Positions 50,475 through 59,474 of a stretch of 64,000 bases of DNA are shown here, in pieces. The stretch spans positions 3,906,001 through 3,970,000 of the forward strand of contig NZ_LR134356.1 in assembly GCF_900637195.1 (NCBI RefSeq). Direction: 5' to 3'. Each line of letters begins with the position of its first letter. Position 1 is the stretch's first letter. The stretch comes from Mycolicibacterium aurum. GTDB taxonomy: Bacteria > Actinomycetota > Actinomycetes > Mycobacteriales > Mycobacteriaceae. The notes beneath the pieces were generated by a model. It did not search any database and was not told where the DNA came from. It was given only the letters and a program-made list of their open reading frames with translations. The translations under genes and the position numbers were made by a program.

Positions 50475-50499
50475 TGGTTCAACCACATGGTCTATACCA
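50475..50499. promoter_or_regulatory. two TGGT-n-ACCA dyads, probable HutC-type operators
   Basis: TGGT-TCA-ACCA (50475-50485) and TGGT-CTAT-ACCA (50488-50499) lie side by side, 18 bases before the permease start. The second is close to the TGGTATAGACCA-type operator known for the mycobacterial HutC member PhnF. Confidence 0.65.
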
Positions 50500-50516
50500 C
50501 GGAGATGGAGATCCGA

Positions 50517-51998
50517 ATGTCCGACGTGCCTTCACGCAGTGATGCCGCCGACCTTGCTCAGTTCGGCTACACACAGTCCCTGGAACGCCGCACCGGCAAG
50601 TTCGCGTCCTTCGCGGTGGCGTTCGCGTTCGTGTCCATCGCGACCGGCATCTTCACCACCTACGGCGCCGTCTTGAACAGCTCCGGCCCGGTGGGTATCT
50701 GGACGTGGCCGATCGCCGTCGTCGGGCAGCTGGCCGTGGCGTTCGTGCTCGGCGCCCTGGCCTCGCGGATCCCCGTGACCGGCTACCACTACCAGTGGAT
50801 GTCTCGGCTGGCCAACCCGATCCTGGGCTGGATCATCGGCTGGATCTCGTTCACATTCCTGGCCGTCGTGGTGTGCGCTGTCGACTACACCATCGCCTCG
50901 ACGATCCTTCCCGTGCTGCTGAACTACGAGAGCACCCCGACGATCGCGTGGATGATGACGGCCGGAGTTCTGGCCATCCAGGCGCTGCTCGTGGCCTTCT
51001 CGACGCCGTGGGCCGAGCGGGTCAACAACAGCCTGGTGACGCTCGAGCTGATCGGGATGGTGGCGCTGACCGCGCTGCTGCTGGTCGTCGCCGCCGTCCG
51101 CGGCGACATGGACTTCTCCAATCTCTTCAGCAAGGGCGCGATTCCGAGCGAAGGCTTCTGGAGCTTCGGGGACTGGACCTCGGCAGGGCCGTGGATGTTG
51201 GGCTTCCTGCTGGGCGCCTTCACCATCGTGGGCTTCGAGTCGGCCGCCAACCTCGCCGAGGAGACCCACGACCCGGAGCGAGTGGTACCGCGCGCCATGT
51301 GGCAGGCCGTCCTGGCCTCCGGCGTACTGGGTTTCGTCTTCCTGATCGCCGTTACCCTCGCCGCCGGCGACCCGGTGGCCCTCGCCGAGTCCGGGACGCC
51401 GATCGCGGACGTCATCGACAAGACGCTCGGCTCCGTCGTCGCCACCCTTCTGCTCCTCATGGTGGTGCTCGCGATCTTCGCCTGCGGCCTGGTCATCATG
51501 ATCACCGGAGTGCGATTGACGTGGGCGATGTCGCGAGACGAGCGCTTCCCCGGCTGGCAGCAGTGGAGCCAGATCTCCCCCCGCTTCCGCACCCCGATGA
51601 AGGCCACCGCGGTGTACTTCTGCCTCGCGCAGCTGATCCTGGCGATCTTCGCCCACTCCGAGACGGCCCTGTTCACGCTCTTCGGTGCCGCGACGCTGCT
51701 ACCCGCGGTCATGTACGCCTCCACTGTGGTGCTGTACCTGATCAAGCGCAGAGACCTGCCGACGAACGGCAAATTCGACCTGGGGGCGTGGGAGATCCCG
51801 ATCCTGGTGGTGGCGATCGTATGGCTGGCCTTCGAGCTTGCGCTGTTCCGCGACGCCGCCTTCAAGGAGGCATGGCTGTACGTCCTCGTGATGGTTGCGA
51901 TCGGCGCGGCGTATCTGGCGTATCTCCTCATCCGGCGCGGCAAGCAGGCATTGTCGATGCCGGACATGCACTCGATCGACGCCGAGCTCAGGGAGTGA
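50517..51998 (+). CDS. APC-superfamily permease
   Basis: A 493-residue permease with twelve hydrophobic segments. The N-terminal helix with SIATGIFTTYG and the GFESAANLAEETHDPERVVPRAM loop are typical of the amino acid/choline/GABA (ACT-like) group of APC transporters. It is the first gene of the operon with the FGGY kinase (11-base gap). ATG 50517, with GGAG upstream, was chosen because the earlier ATG 50487 lies within the operator. The substrate is probably an amine or amino-polyol, judged only from the transporter class. Confidence 0.86.
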   Translation: MSDVPSRSDAADLAQFGYTQSLERRTGKFASFAVAFAFVSIATGIFTTYGAVLNSSGPVGIWTWPIAVVGQLAVAFVLGALASRIPVTGYHYQWMSRLANPILGWIIGWISFTFLAVVVCAVDYTIASTILPVLLNYESTPTIAWMMTAGVLAIQALLVAFSTPWAERVNNSLVTLELIGMVALTALLLVVAAVRGDMDFSNLFSKGAIPSEGFWSFGDWTSAGPWMLGFLLGAFTIVGFESAANLAEETHDPERVVPRAMWQAVLASGVLGFVFLIAVTLAAGDPVALAESGTPIADVIDKTLGSVVATLLLLMVVLAIFACGLVIMITGVRLTWAMSRDERFPGWQQWSQISPRFRTPMKATAVYFCLAQLILAIFAHSETALFTLFGAATLLPAVMYASTVVLYLIKRRDLPTNGKFDLGAWEIPILVVAIVWLAFELALFRDAAFKEAWLYVLVMVAIGAAYLAYLLIRRGKQALSMPDMHSIDAELRE

Positions 51999-52009
51999 CA
52001 GGACAAGCC

Positions 52010-53455
52010 ATGCACCACATCCTGGCCATCGACCAGGGCACCTCCGGGACGAAGGCCGTCGTGGTCGACATCCGGGCCGGCGCCGCCGGGCGGGTCGCCG
52101 CCACCGCCGAAGTGACGCTGCGTCCGGAGTACCTCCCCGGCGGCGGGGTCGAACAGGATGCCGAGGCGCTCTACGAGTCCGTCGTCACCGCAGGCAGGCG
52201 TGCGCTGGAGCTTGCCGGTGTACCGGTCGTCGCGGTGGCACTGGCCAACCAGGGCGAGACGGTGCTCGCGTGGGACCGCGACAGCGGCAGGCCGCTCACC
52301 CCGGCGATCGTCTGGCAGGATCGCCGCGCCGAATCACTCTGTGCCGCAATGTCTGACCGAGCCGACGAGATCGCGCGGCGTACCGGACTGATGCTCGATC
52401 CGTACTTCTCGGCGCCGAAGATGGCGTGGATCCGCGCCCACCTGACCCGTGACGGCGTGGTGACCACAACCGATACCTGGCTCGTGCACCGCCTGTGCGG
52501 CGCTTTCGTCACCGACGCATCGACCGCGAGCCGCTCGCTGCTGATGGCACTGGACGAGGTGCGCTGGGACGACGACCTGCTCGCGCTGTTCGGTCTGGCG
52601 GGCGAGGCGCTGCCGGAGATCGTCGGCAGCGACCAGATCGTGGGCAGCACGGACGTCTTCGGCTCGACGCTGCCGGTGACCGGGCTGATCGTGGACCAAC
52701 AGGCCGCCCTGCTCGCCGAAAGCTGCCTGGACGCGGGCTCCGCGAAATGCACGTACGGCACCGGCGCGTTTCTGCTGGCGCAAGTCGGTTCCGAGCCAGT
52801 GCGTTCGACGTCGGGGCTCACCACGTCGGTGGCCTGGCGGCTGCGCGACGAGACGTCCTACTGCATCGACGGCCAGGTGTATACGGCCGCATCGGCCATC
52901 CGATGGGCCGTCGACCTCGGACTGGTACCCTCGGCCGACCAGATCGACTCTGCAGCAGCAGATTCCAGCGACGGCGTACTGTGCGTCCCTGCACTGGCGG
53001 GTCTGGCCGCACCCTGGTGGGATGCTGCGGCCACCGCGTCCTTTGCCGGGATGACGTTGTCGAGTAATCGCGGCAACTTGGTGCGGGCCCTGATCGAGGG
53101 GATCGCCGCACAGGTGACGGCGCTCATCGACCTGGTGGCCGACGACCTGGGGCGGCCGTTGACCCGGCTTCGCGTGGACGGTGGGCTGACGCGCTCGACG
53201 GTGCTGATGCAGGCGCAAGCCGATCTGGCGCGGATACCCGTCGACGTGTATCCGTCGCCGCACGCGACCGCGCTCGGCGCCGCCGCGTGCGCGCACCTCG
53301 CGGTCGAACCGGACATCTCGGTGGCGGACGCGGTGGGCACCTGGTCGCCGCAGCACACCTTCGAACCCCGGTGGTCAGACGAGCGTGCCGCTGACTACCT
53401 GGACCGCTGGCGCCGTGCCGCCGAAGCCACTCTCGCTCAGGAGGCTGCGCAATGA
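52010..53455 (+). CDS. FGGY-family carbohydrate kinase (glycerol kinase-like)
   Basis: A 481-residue kinase. HILAIDQGTSGTKAVVVD is the phosphate-1 motif. WQDRRAESLC, SAKCTYGTGAFLLAQVG and LRVDGGLTRSTVLMQAQADL (adenosine motif) follow the FGGY order and are closest to glycerol kinase. It should phosphorylate a hydroxyl on the imported compound. It overlaps the next gene by four bases. The usual glycerol facilitator is missing and replaced by an APC permease, so glycerol itself is not certain. Confidence 0.88.
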   Translation: MHHILAIDQGTSGTKAVVVDIRAGAAGRVAATAEVTLRPEYLPGGGVEQDAEALYESVVTAGRRALELAGVPVVAVALANQGETVLAWDRDSGRPLTPAIVWQDRRAESLCAAMSDRADEIARRTGLMLDPYFSAPKMAWIRAHLTRDGVVTTTDTWLVHRLCGAFVTDASTASRSLLMALDEVRWDDDLLALFGLAGEALPEIVGSDQIVGSTDVFGSTLPVTGLIVDQQAALLAESCLDAGSAKCTYGTGAFLLAQVGSEPVRSTSGLTTSVAWRLRDETSYCIDGQVYTAASAIRWAVDLGLVPSADQIDSAAADSSDGVLCVPALAGLAAPWWDAAATASFAGMTLSSNRGNLVRALIEGIAAQVTALIDLVADDLGRPLTRLRVDGGLTRSTVLMQAQADLARIPVDVYPSPHATALGAAACAHLAVEPDISVADAVGTWSPQHTFEPRWSDERAADYLDRWRRAAEATLAQEAAQ

Positions 53456-54825
53456 TCTCCGATGTCGTCGTGATCGGTGCGGGCATCGTCGGCTCCGCGA
53501 TCGCGAGGGCGCTGGCCGCCACCCGGCTGTCGGTCACGCTCGTCGAGGGCCGTGGCGATGTCGGCGACGGCACCAGCAAGGCCAATACCGCGTTGCTGCA
53601 CACCGGCTTCGACGCCACACCGGGAACACTGGAGTCACGGCTGGTCGCTCGCGGCTACCACTTACTGGGCGACTACGCGGAGCAGACCGGCATCCCCGTC
53701 GAACGCACCGGGGCGATGCTGGTCGCGTGGACCGAGGAAGAATCCGACGTCCTACCGCGGCTCGTAGCCAAGGCTGAAGGCAACGGCTACCTCGACTGCG
53801 GCATCGTCCAGTCCGACGAGGTGTACCGGCGGGTCCCCGACCTCGGACCAGGTGCTCTGGCCGGGCTGACGGTGCCGGGCGAGTCGATCATCTGCACCTG
53901 GACCACGAACCTGGCACTGGCCACCGACGCCGTCGCGCGCGGAGCCCGGCTGCTGCGCGGCGCACGGGTGACCGAGGTGGTGGCCGGCCCCGAGTACACG
54001 ACGTTGCGCACCACCGGTGGCGATGTGCGTGGGCGCTGGATCATCAACGCCGCCGGGCTGGGCGCCGACCTGCTCGACGCCGAATTCGGGTATCACCGCT
54101 TCACCGTGGTCCCACGTCGGGGCGAGCTGCTGGTGTTCGACAAGCTGACCCGGCCGTTGGTGCCGCTGATCGTGCTGGCGGTACCGTCCTCGCGCGGCAA
54201 GGGCGTGCTGGTGAGCCCGACGATCTACGGCAACGTGATGGTCGGCCCGACGTCGGAGAACCTCCAAGACCGCACTGCGACAGGAACTTCCGAGCAGGGA
54301 TTCGAGTTCCTGGTGTCCAAGGGACGCGCGTTGATGCCCACGCTGTTCGACGATGAGATCACCGCGAGCTACGCGGGCCTGCGTGCCTCCACCGATCATG
54401 ACGACTACCTCATCGACCTCGATGCCGAGCAGAGATACGTGCTGGTCGGCGGGATCCGCTCCACCGGGCTCACGTCCGGGATGGCGATCGCGGAGTATGT
54501 CGCCGGCCTGCTCGCCGACGCGGGCGTGGATGTCACCGAACGCGACGATCTGCCTCCGCCGCCGCGGATGCCCAACATCGGAGAGGCGGGCCTGCGCCCC
54601 TACCAGGACGCCGAACGCGTGGCGGCCGACCCGGAGTACGGCCGCATCGTGTGCTTCTGTGAACGGGTCAGCGCGGGCGAGATCCGCGACGCGTTCCAGT
54701 CCCCCATTCCGCCGGCCGATCTGGACGGGCTGCGCCGGCGGACCCGGGTGATGAACGGCCGCTGCCAGGGGTTCTACTGCGGGGCGCACACGCAGACGCT
54801 GCTGCAGAGCGGGGCCGCGCGATGA
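53452..54825 (+). CDS. FAD-dependent oxidoreductase with BFD-like [2Fe-2S] domain (GlpA/TM1432-like)
   Basis: A 457-residue protein: an N-terminal DAO-type FAD domain (VVVIGAGIVGSAIARAL at residues 5-21, then NTALLHTGF) and a C-terminal BFD-like cluster domain. The ligands are C-x-C (VCFCERV) and C-x4-C (GRCQGFYC). The layout is that of GlpA-like glycerol-3-phosphate dehydrogenases such as Thermotoga TM1432. It would oxidise the phosphorylated product of the upstream kinase. It overlaps the next gene by four bases. Confidence 0.86.
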   Translation: MISDVVVIGAGIVGSAIARALAATRLSVTLVEGRGDVGDGTSKANTALLHTGFDATPGTLESRLVARGYHLLGDYAEQTGIPVERTGAMLVAWTEEESDVLPRLVAKAEGNGYLDCGIVQSDEVYRRVPDLGPGALAGLTVPGESIICTWTTNLALATDAVARGARLLRGARVTEVVAGPEYTTLRTTGGDVRGRWIINAAGLGADLLDAEFGYHRFTVVPRRGELLVFDKLTRPLVPLIVLAVPSSRGKGVLVSPTIYGNVMVGPTSENLQDRTATGTSEQGFEFLVSKGRALMPTLFDDEITASYAGLRASTDHDDYLIDLDAEQRYVLVGGIRSTGLTSGMAIAEYVAGLLADAGVDVTERDDLPPPPRMPNIGEAGLRPYQDAERVAADPEYGRIVCFCERVSAGEIRDAFQSPIPPADLDGLRRRTRVMNGRCQGFYCGAHTQTLLQSGAAR

Positions 54826-56066
54826 GCCATGTCGCAGTCGCCGTGATCGGCGGTGGCCCATCCGGACTCACCGCCGCCGCCACGCTGGCGCCGCTCGTCG
54901 ACGGCGAGGTCCTCGTCCTGGAACGGGAAGCCCATACCGGCGGGATCCCCCGCCACAGCGACCATCTGGGCTACGGCATCCGCGATCTGCACCGGTTCGT
55001 CTCCGGGCCGGCGTATGCCCGCAGACTCACCACGATGGCCGCCGACGCCGGCGCGGTGCTCGAGACCGAGGCGATGGTCACCGGATGGGCCGGAGAACGC
55101 ACGATGCAGGTCACCTCACCCCGAGGCGTCCGCACGGTCAGCGCCGACGCGGTGATCCTGGCGACGGGAGCGCGCGAGAGACCCCGCCCGGCGCGGATGG
55201 TGCCGGGCGACCGCCCCGACGGCGTGTACACGACCGGCCAGCTGCAGAACCTGGTGCACGTCCATCACACGAAGGTCGGGACGAAAGCGGTGGTCGTCGG
55301 CGCAGAACTGGTCAGCTGGTCAGCGGTGCTGACCCTGCGTGAAGCCGGTTGCGCCACAGTGGCAATGGTCAGCGGTTACCGCCGCGCGGAGGCCTATGCG
55401 GCGTTTCGCTCCGCCGGCCGTGTGCTGATGGACGGTCCGGTACTGACCGGCTGTCGGCTGGTAGCCGTCCACGGCAAGCATCGGGTGCGATCGGTCACCG
55501 TGGAATCGCTGACCACCGGTGAGCGTCGCGACATCGACTGTGACACGGTCATTTTCACCGGAGACTGGATCCCCGATCACGAGCTTGCGCGTACCGGCGG
55601 GTTGCAGATGGACGCCGCCACCCGGGGCCCTGTCGTCGATACCGCGCTACGAACCAGCCGCCCCGGGGTCTTCGCGGTGGGCAATCTTCTGCACCCGGTG
55701 GACACCGCCGACGGTGCCGCGCTCGACGGGCGGCACGTCGCCACAGCGGTGCAGACGTGGCTGGGCCGCAGCGGCGAGCTCGCTGCAACGGCTGCCGAGA
55801 CCCGGATCGTCGTCGAGAAGCCGTTCCGGTGGGTGGCGCCGCAGCGGATCGCGGCCGGAGCGGGCATACCCGCCCGTGGGGACCTCCTGCTGTGGACCGA
55901 CGAGTACCGCCGCTTGCCGAAACTGCGCGCCGTGCAGGACGGCCGGGTGCTGGCCACCAAGCGCACGCCGTGGCCCGCGGCGCCGGGACGGATCTACCGC
56001 GCGCCGTGGACGCTGGTCGCCGACGCGGACCCGAAGGGCGGCGCGGTCACGGTGTCGCTGGCTTAG
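54822..56066 (+). CDS. NAD(P)/FAD-dependent oxidoreductase (TM1433-like)
   Basis: A 414-residue pyridine-nucleotide-disulfide-type flavoprotein without a redox-active CxxC. VAVIGGGPSGLTAAATLA is the FAD motif, VILATGARERPRPARM and TKAVVVGAELVSWSAVLTL mark the NAD domain, and TSRPGVFAVGNLLHPVDTADGA is the C-terminal FAD motif. The last ~90 residues form an extra cysteine-free segment. It probably passes electrons from the GlpA-like partner to a carrier. Thermotoga's equivalent operon adds a DUF1667 protein that is not seen here. Last gene of the operon. Confidence 0.84.
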   Translation: MSHVAVAVIGGGPSGLTAAATLAPLVDGEVLVLEREAHTGGIPRHSDHLGYGIRDLHRFVSGPAYARRLTTMAADAGAVLETEAMVTGWAGERTMQVTSPRGVRTVSADAVILATGARERPRPARMVPGDRPDGVYTTGQLQNLVHVHHTKVGTKAVVVGAELVSWSAVLTLREAGCATVAMVSGYRRAEAYAAFRSAGRVLMDGPVLTGCRLVAVHGKHRVRSVTVESLTTGERRDIDCDTVIFTGDWIPDHELARTGGLQMDAATRGPVVDTALRTSRPGVFAVGNLLHPVDTADGAALDGRHVATAVQTWLGRSGELAATAAETRIVVEKPFRWVAPQRIAAGAGIPARGDLLLWTDEYRRLPKLRAVQDGRVLATKRTPWPAAPGRIYRAPWTLVADADPKGGAVTVSLA

Positions 56067-56126
56067 GCCGCTCGATCGTGCCATGTCATCCGCAACACGC
56101 CGCGGCACGCGGATGAATCGGCACGC

Positions 56127-56990
56127 TCACCAGCCACCGCGGGCCCGCACAGCGGTATCGACCCGGTCGACGATCATGTCGGAGCGGCGTCTGAGCAGGT
56201 CGGCACCCACCCGGATGATCACCCATCCCGCCGCCTCCAGAAGGACCGCGCGTTCGATGTCCCACGCCCGCTGCCGTCCGTCGGTCCAGTGCTGCGCACC
56301 GTCGTATTCGACGGCCACCTTCCACCGCGGCCATCCCATGTCCAGGCGCGCAAAGACGCGGCCCCACCGGTCGCGCACCGCGATCTGGGTGGTCGGCGCC
56401 GGAATTCCGGCGCCGACCACCACCAGCCGCGTCGCCGACTCGTAGGGCGACTCCGCGCCGCCGTCGACGAGACTGGCGGTTCGGCGTAGGCGGCACATCC
56501 CCCGGGCACCCGGGTGCTGCCGCATCACGCTCTCGATGTCGTCCGAGGTCAGGCCGGTGGCGTTCATGAGCGCGTCGATCCTCTGCACACCCTCCCGCTC
56601 GGACAGCCGACGGCCCAGGTCGAATGCGGTGCGGGCAGGGGTGGTCACGGGCATCCCGGCGATCACGACGACCTCGCCGTCGGCCACGCTGTCAGAGCTG
56701 ACGATGATGCCCTGCGGCGGCCGCCTATTGGCGTGTATCAACTGAGCCGGCGCATCGGGCTCGATCCACTTGGCACCCAGCAGCGCCGCGGCCGAGAGCC
56801 CCGACACCACCGCTTCCCGACCGGACCACAGCCACGCCGCGCGGGCTCTGCCCACCGCGTCCAGCTCGGCACCGCGGGGATGCCACACGCCCGGATGGAC
56901 GGCTTCGTGGAATCGGCGCAGCTCCCGGAAGATCAGAGTGCCCGCCGCCAGCTGCTCGGATGCCCGAAACGGCGAGTCGATGTGCTTCAT
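56127..56990 (-). CDS. AbiEi-like / DUF559 endonuclease-fold protein
   Basis: A 287-residue protein common as scattered singletons in actinobacteria. The N-terminal part resembles AbiEi-type antitoxins (REAVVSGLSAAALLGAKWI, TPARTAFDLGRRL). The C-terminal part has a Vsr/DUF559-like PD-(D/E)XK pattern: SPYESATRLVV with the first Glu, then KVAVEYDGAQHWTDGRQRAWDIER. No partner toxin is adjacent. Role unknown; nuclease activity is possible if the catalytic residues are functional. Confidence 0.7.
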   Translation of the reverse strand: MKHIDSPFRASEQLAAGTLIFRELRRFHEAVHPGVWHPRGAELDAVGRARAAWLWSGREAVVSGLSAAALLGAKWIEPDAPAQLIHANRRPPQGIIVSSDSVADGEVVVIAGMPVTTPARTAFDLGRRLSEREGVQRIDALMNATGLTSDDIESVMRQHPGARGMCRLRRTASLVDGGAESPYESATRLVVVGAGIPAPTTQIAVRDRWGRVFARLDMGWPRWKVAVEYDGAQHWTDGRQRAWDIERAVLLEAAGWVIIRVGADLLRRRSDMIVDRVDTAVRARGGW

Positions 56991-57131
56991 GGGGGCGACA
57001 GTGCCGACGCCGACCGACGGGTGAGGCGCCCTGGGCCGAGTTATCCACAGCCCGTCGCCGCGAGCGTGCAGCCTAATCCGCCTCCGACGGCGCGTCGCGG
57101 ATGAAACGACACACTCGCGCCGACGACAGAC

Positions 57132-58568
57132 CTAGACGGGAAGCAGGGAGTCGATCACCGAGGCCAGTTGCTTGGCCGAGCGGCACTCATGCATCGTGAT
57201 GACGTCCTGGTAGCGCGGGACCGCCGAATCGCCGCTGCCCCACAGATGCTTGGGCTCGGGGTTGAGCCAGTGGGCGTGCCTGCTGGCATTGACCATGTGC
57301 GACAGCAGATCCGTCTCCGGATTGCGGTAGTTGTTGCGGCCGTCGCCGAGGACCAGCAGTGAACTGCGCGGTGACAGCACGTTGGGAAACTTGTCCAGGA
57401 ACGACGAGAACGCGTGGCCATAATCGGAATGCCCGTCGCGGGTGTAGACGGCGGCCTCGCGGGTGATGCGCTGCACGGCGACGGCAAGGTCGGATTCCGG
57501 GCCGAAGAGCTCGGTCACCTCGTCCGTGGTGTCGATGAAGGCGAAGACCCGTACGCGCGAGAACTGTTGGCGCAGAGCGTGCACGAGCAGCAGCGTGAAG
57601 TGGCTGAAGCCCGCGACCGAACCCGACACGTCGCACAGCACGACCAGCTCGGGTCGGGCCGGGTGCGGCTTCTTGAGCACCACGTCGATGGGCACCCCAC
57701 CGGTGGACATCGATTTGCGCAGCGTCTTGCGCAGATCGATCTCGCCCGCGCGTGAGCGCCGCCTGCGCGCCGCCAACCGCGTGGCCAGCGTGCGCGCCAG
57801 CGGGCCGACCACCCGCCGCATCTGGCGCAGCTGTTCACCCGATGCCCGCAGGAACTCGACGTTCTCGGCGAGCTGGGGCACGCCGTACATCTGCACATGG
57901 TCGCGGCCGAGTTGCTCGGCGGTACGCCGCTTGGTCTCCCCTTCGACCATCTTGCGCAGTTGAGCGATGCGTTGCGCGGCAATCGCTTTGGCGATCTGTT
58001 CCTGTGTGGGGGTGGGCTCGTCACCATAGGGCGCCAACAGGCCCGCCAGCAGCCGGCCTTCCAGGTCATCGAGGCTCATCGCCTTGAGCGCCTGGTAGGA
58101 CGAGTAGGACGGTCCGCGGCTGGAGCTGTAGCGGCCGTAGGCTTCGACGATCTGGGCGATCATCGCCGCCAGCCGCTCGTCGATGTTGGCCATGTCTTCG
58201 TTGTCGGTCAGCATGTCGACGAGCGCGCTGCGCAACGCCTCGATGTCCTCGGGCGGAAGTCCCTCGCCGTCCTCGGACTCGTCGGCCACCAAGGTCCTGG
58301 CGCCCAGGGCCGCCGGAAAGTACAGGTCGAACAGCGCGTCGTAGGTCTCGCGGTGATCCGATCGTCGGAGCACCGCGCACGCGAGCCCTTCACGCAGTAC
58401 CGCGCGGTCGGCCAACCCGAGCGTGGCCATCACCTGCCCGGCATCCACCGTTTCCGATGGACCCACCGAAATCCCTTGGCCGCGCAAGGCTTCCACGAAC
58501 TCGACCAGATGGCCGGGGATCCCGTGTGGTGCCAACGGCTGGGGCGGGCGGGTGCGGCGAGGTGGCAT
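57132..58568 (-). CDS. vWA-domain protein, CoxE-like (Rv2425c homologue)
   Basis: A 478-residue protein with a long helical N-terminal half and a C-terminal von Willebrand A domain. The metal-ion-dependent adhesion motif DVSGS appears in ELVVLCDVSGSVAGFS, and LLVLGDGRNNYRNPETD is the later conserved block. Such proteins partner with MoxR AAA+ ATPases as metal-inserting or protein-remodelling chaperones. Its ATG overlaps the moxR stop by one base (TAATG). Confidence 0.9.
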   Translation of the reverse strand: MPPRRTRPPQPLAPHGIPGHLVEFVEALRGQGISVGPSETVDAGQVMATLGLADRAVLREGLACAVLRRSDHRETYDALFDLYFPAALGARTLVADESEDGEGLPPEDIEALRSALVDMLTDNEDMANIDERLAAMIAQIVEAYGRYSSSRGPSYSSYQALKAMSLDDLEGRLLAGLLAPYGDEPTPTQEQIAKAIAAQRIAQLRKMVEGETKRRTAEQLGRDHVQMYGVPQLAENVEFLRASGEQLRQMRRVVGPLARTLATRLAARRRRSRAGEIDLRKTLRKSMSTGGVPIDVVLKKPHPARPELVVLCDVSGSVAGFSHFTLLLVHALRQQFSRVRVFAFIDTTDEVTELFGPESDLAVAVQRITREAAVYTRDGHSDYGHAFSSFLDKFPNVLSPRSSLLVLGDGRNNYRNPETDLLSHMVNASRHAHWLNPEPKHLWGSGDSAVPRYQDVITMHECRSAKQLASVIDSLLPV

Positions 58569-59455
58569 TAGTTGAGCCTCAGCTCCCCCGCCGCCTTGGT
58601 CTGGTCCGACTGGTGCTTGAGCACGACACCCAGCGTGGCGGCGATCAACTCGTCGTCGATGGTGTCCATGCCCAGCGCCAGCACGGTGCGGCCCCAGTCG
58701 ATGGTCTCTGCGACCGACGGCAGCTTCTTGAGCTGCATACCTCGCAGCACCCCCACGATGCGCACCAGCTCCTCGGCGAGGCGCTCGGGCAGCTCCGGGA
58801 CCCGCGACAGCAGGATGCGGCGCTCCAGGTCCGGATCGGGAAAATCGATGTGCAGGAACAGACACCGCCGCTTGAGCGCCTCCGACAGCTCGCGCGTCGC
58901 GTTCGACGTCAACACCACCAGCGGTCTGCGCTCGGCGGTGATGGTGCCGAGCTCTGGCACCGTCACCGCGAAATCGCTGAGCACCTCCAGCAACAGACCC
59001 TCGATCTCGATGTCGGCCTTGTCGGTCTCGTCGATCAGCAGCACCGTGGGCTCCGTGCGCCGGATCGCGGTGAGCAAGGGACGGGTCAGCAGGAATTCCT
59101 CGGAGAACACGTCCATCTTGGTCTGGTCCCAGTCACCGTGACCGCCTTGGCTTCCGGTCTGGATGCGCAGGATCTGCTTGGCGTGATTCCACTCGTACAG
59201 CGCGCGCGCCTCGTCGACGCCCTCGTAGCACTGCAGACGCACCAGTTCCGACTCGGTGGCCTGGGCGATCGCGCGGGCGAGCTCGGTCTTGCCGACGCCC
59301 GCGGGACCCTCCACCAGCAGCGGCTTACCGAGCCGGTCGGCGAGGAACACCGCGGTGGCCGTTGCGGTGTCGGGCAGATAGCCGGTCTCGGCCAGCCGCC
59401 GCGCGACATCGTCGATGTCGGCGAACAGCGGCACCGTACGTGCGGGGACAGTCAT
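58568..59455 (-). CDS. MoxR-family AAA+ ATPase (Rv2426c homologue)
   Basis: A 295-residue ATPase: Walker A GPAGVGKTEL, Walker B VLLIDETDKAD, and sensor 1 LVVLTSNATRELSEALKRRC. MoxR ATPases work with vWA proteins to mature large enzyme complexes. It is upstream of and coupled to the vWA gene; proA lies upstream after 19 bases on the same strand, so all three may be cotranscribed. The client protein is unknown. Confidence 0.92.
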   Translation of the reverse strand: MTVPARTVPLFADIDDVARRLAETGYLPDTATATAVFLADRLGKPLLVEGPAGVGKTELARAIAQATESELVRLQCYEGVDEARALYEWNHAKQILRIQTGSQGGHGDWDQTKMDVFSEEFLLTRPLLTAIRRTEPTVLLIDETDKADIEIEGLLLEVLSDFAVTVPELGTITAERRPLVVLTSNATRELSEALKRRCLFLHIDFPDPDLERRILLSRVPELPERLAEELVRIVGVLRGMQLKKLPSVAETIDWGRTVLALGMDTIDDELIAATLGVVLKHQSDQTKAAGELRLN

Positions 59456-59474
59456 GATTGTCTGTGCTCCTGAC

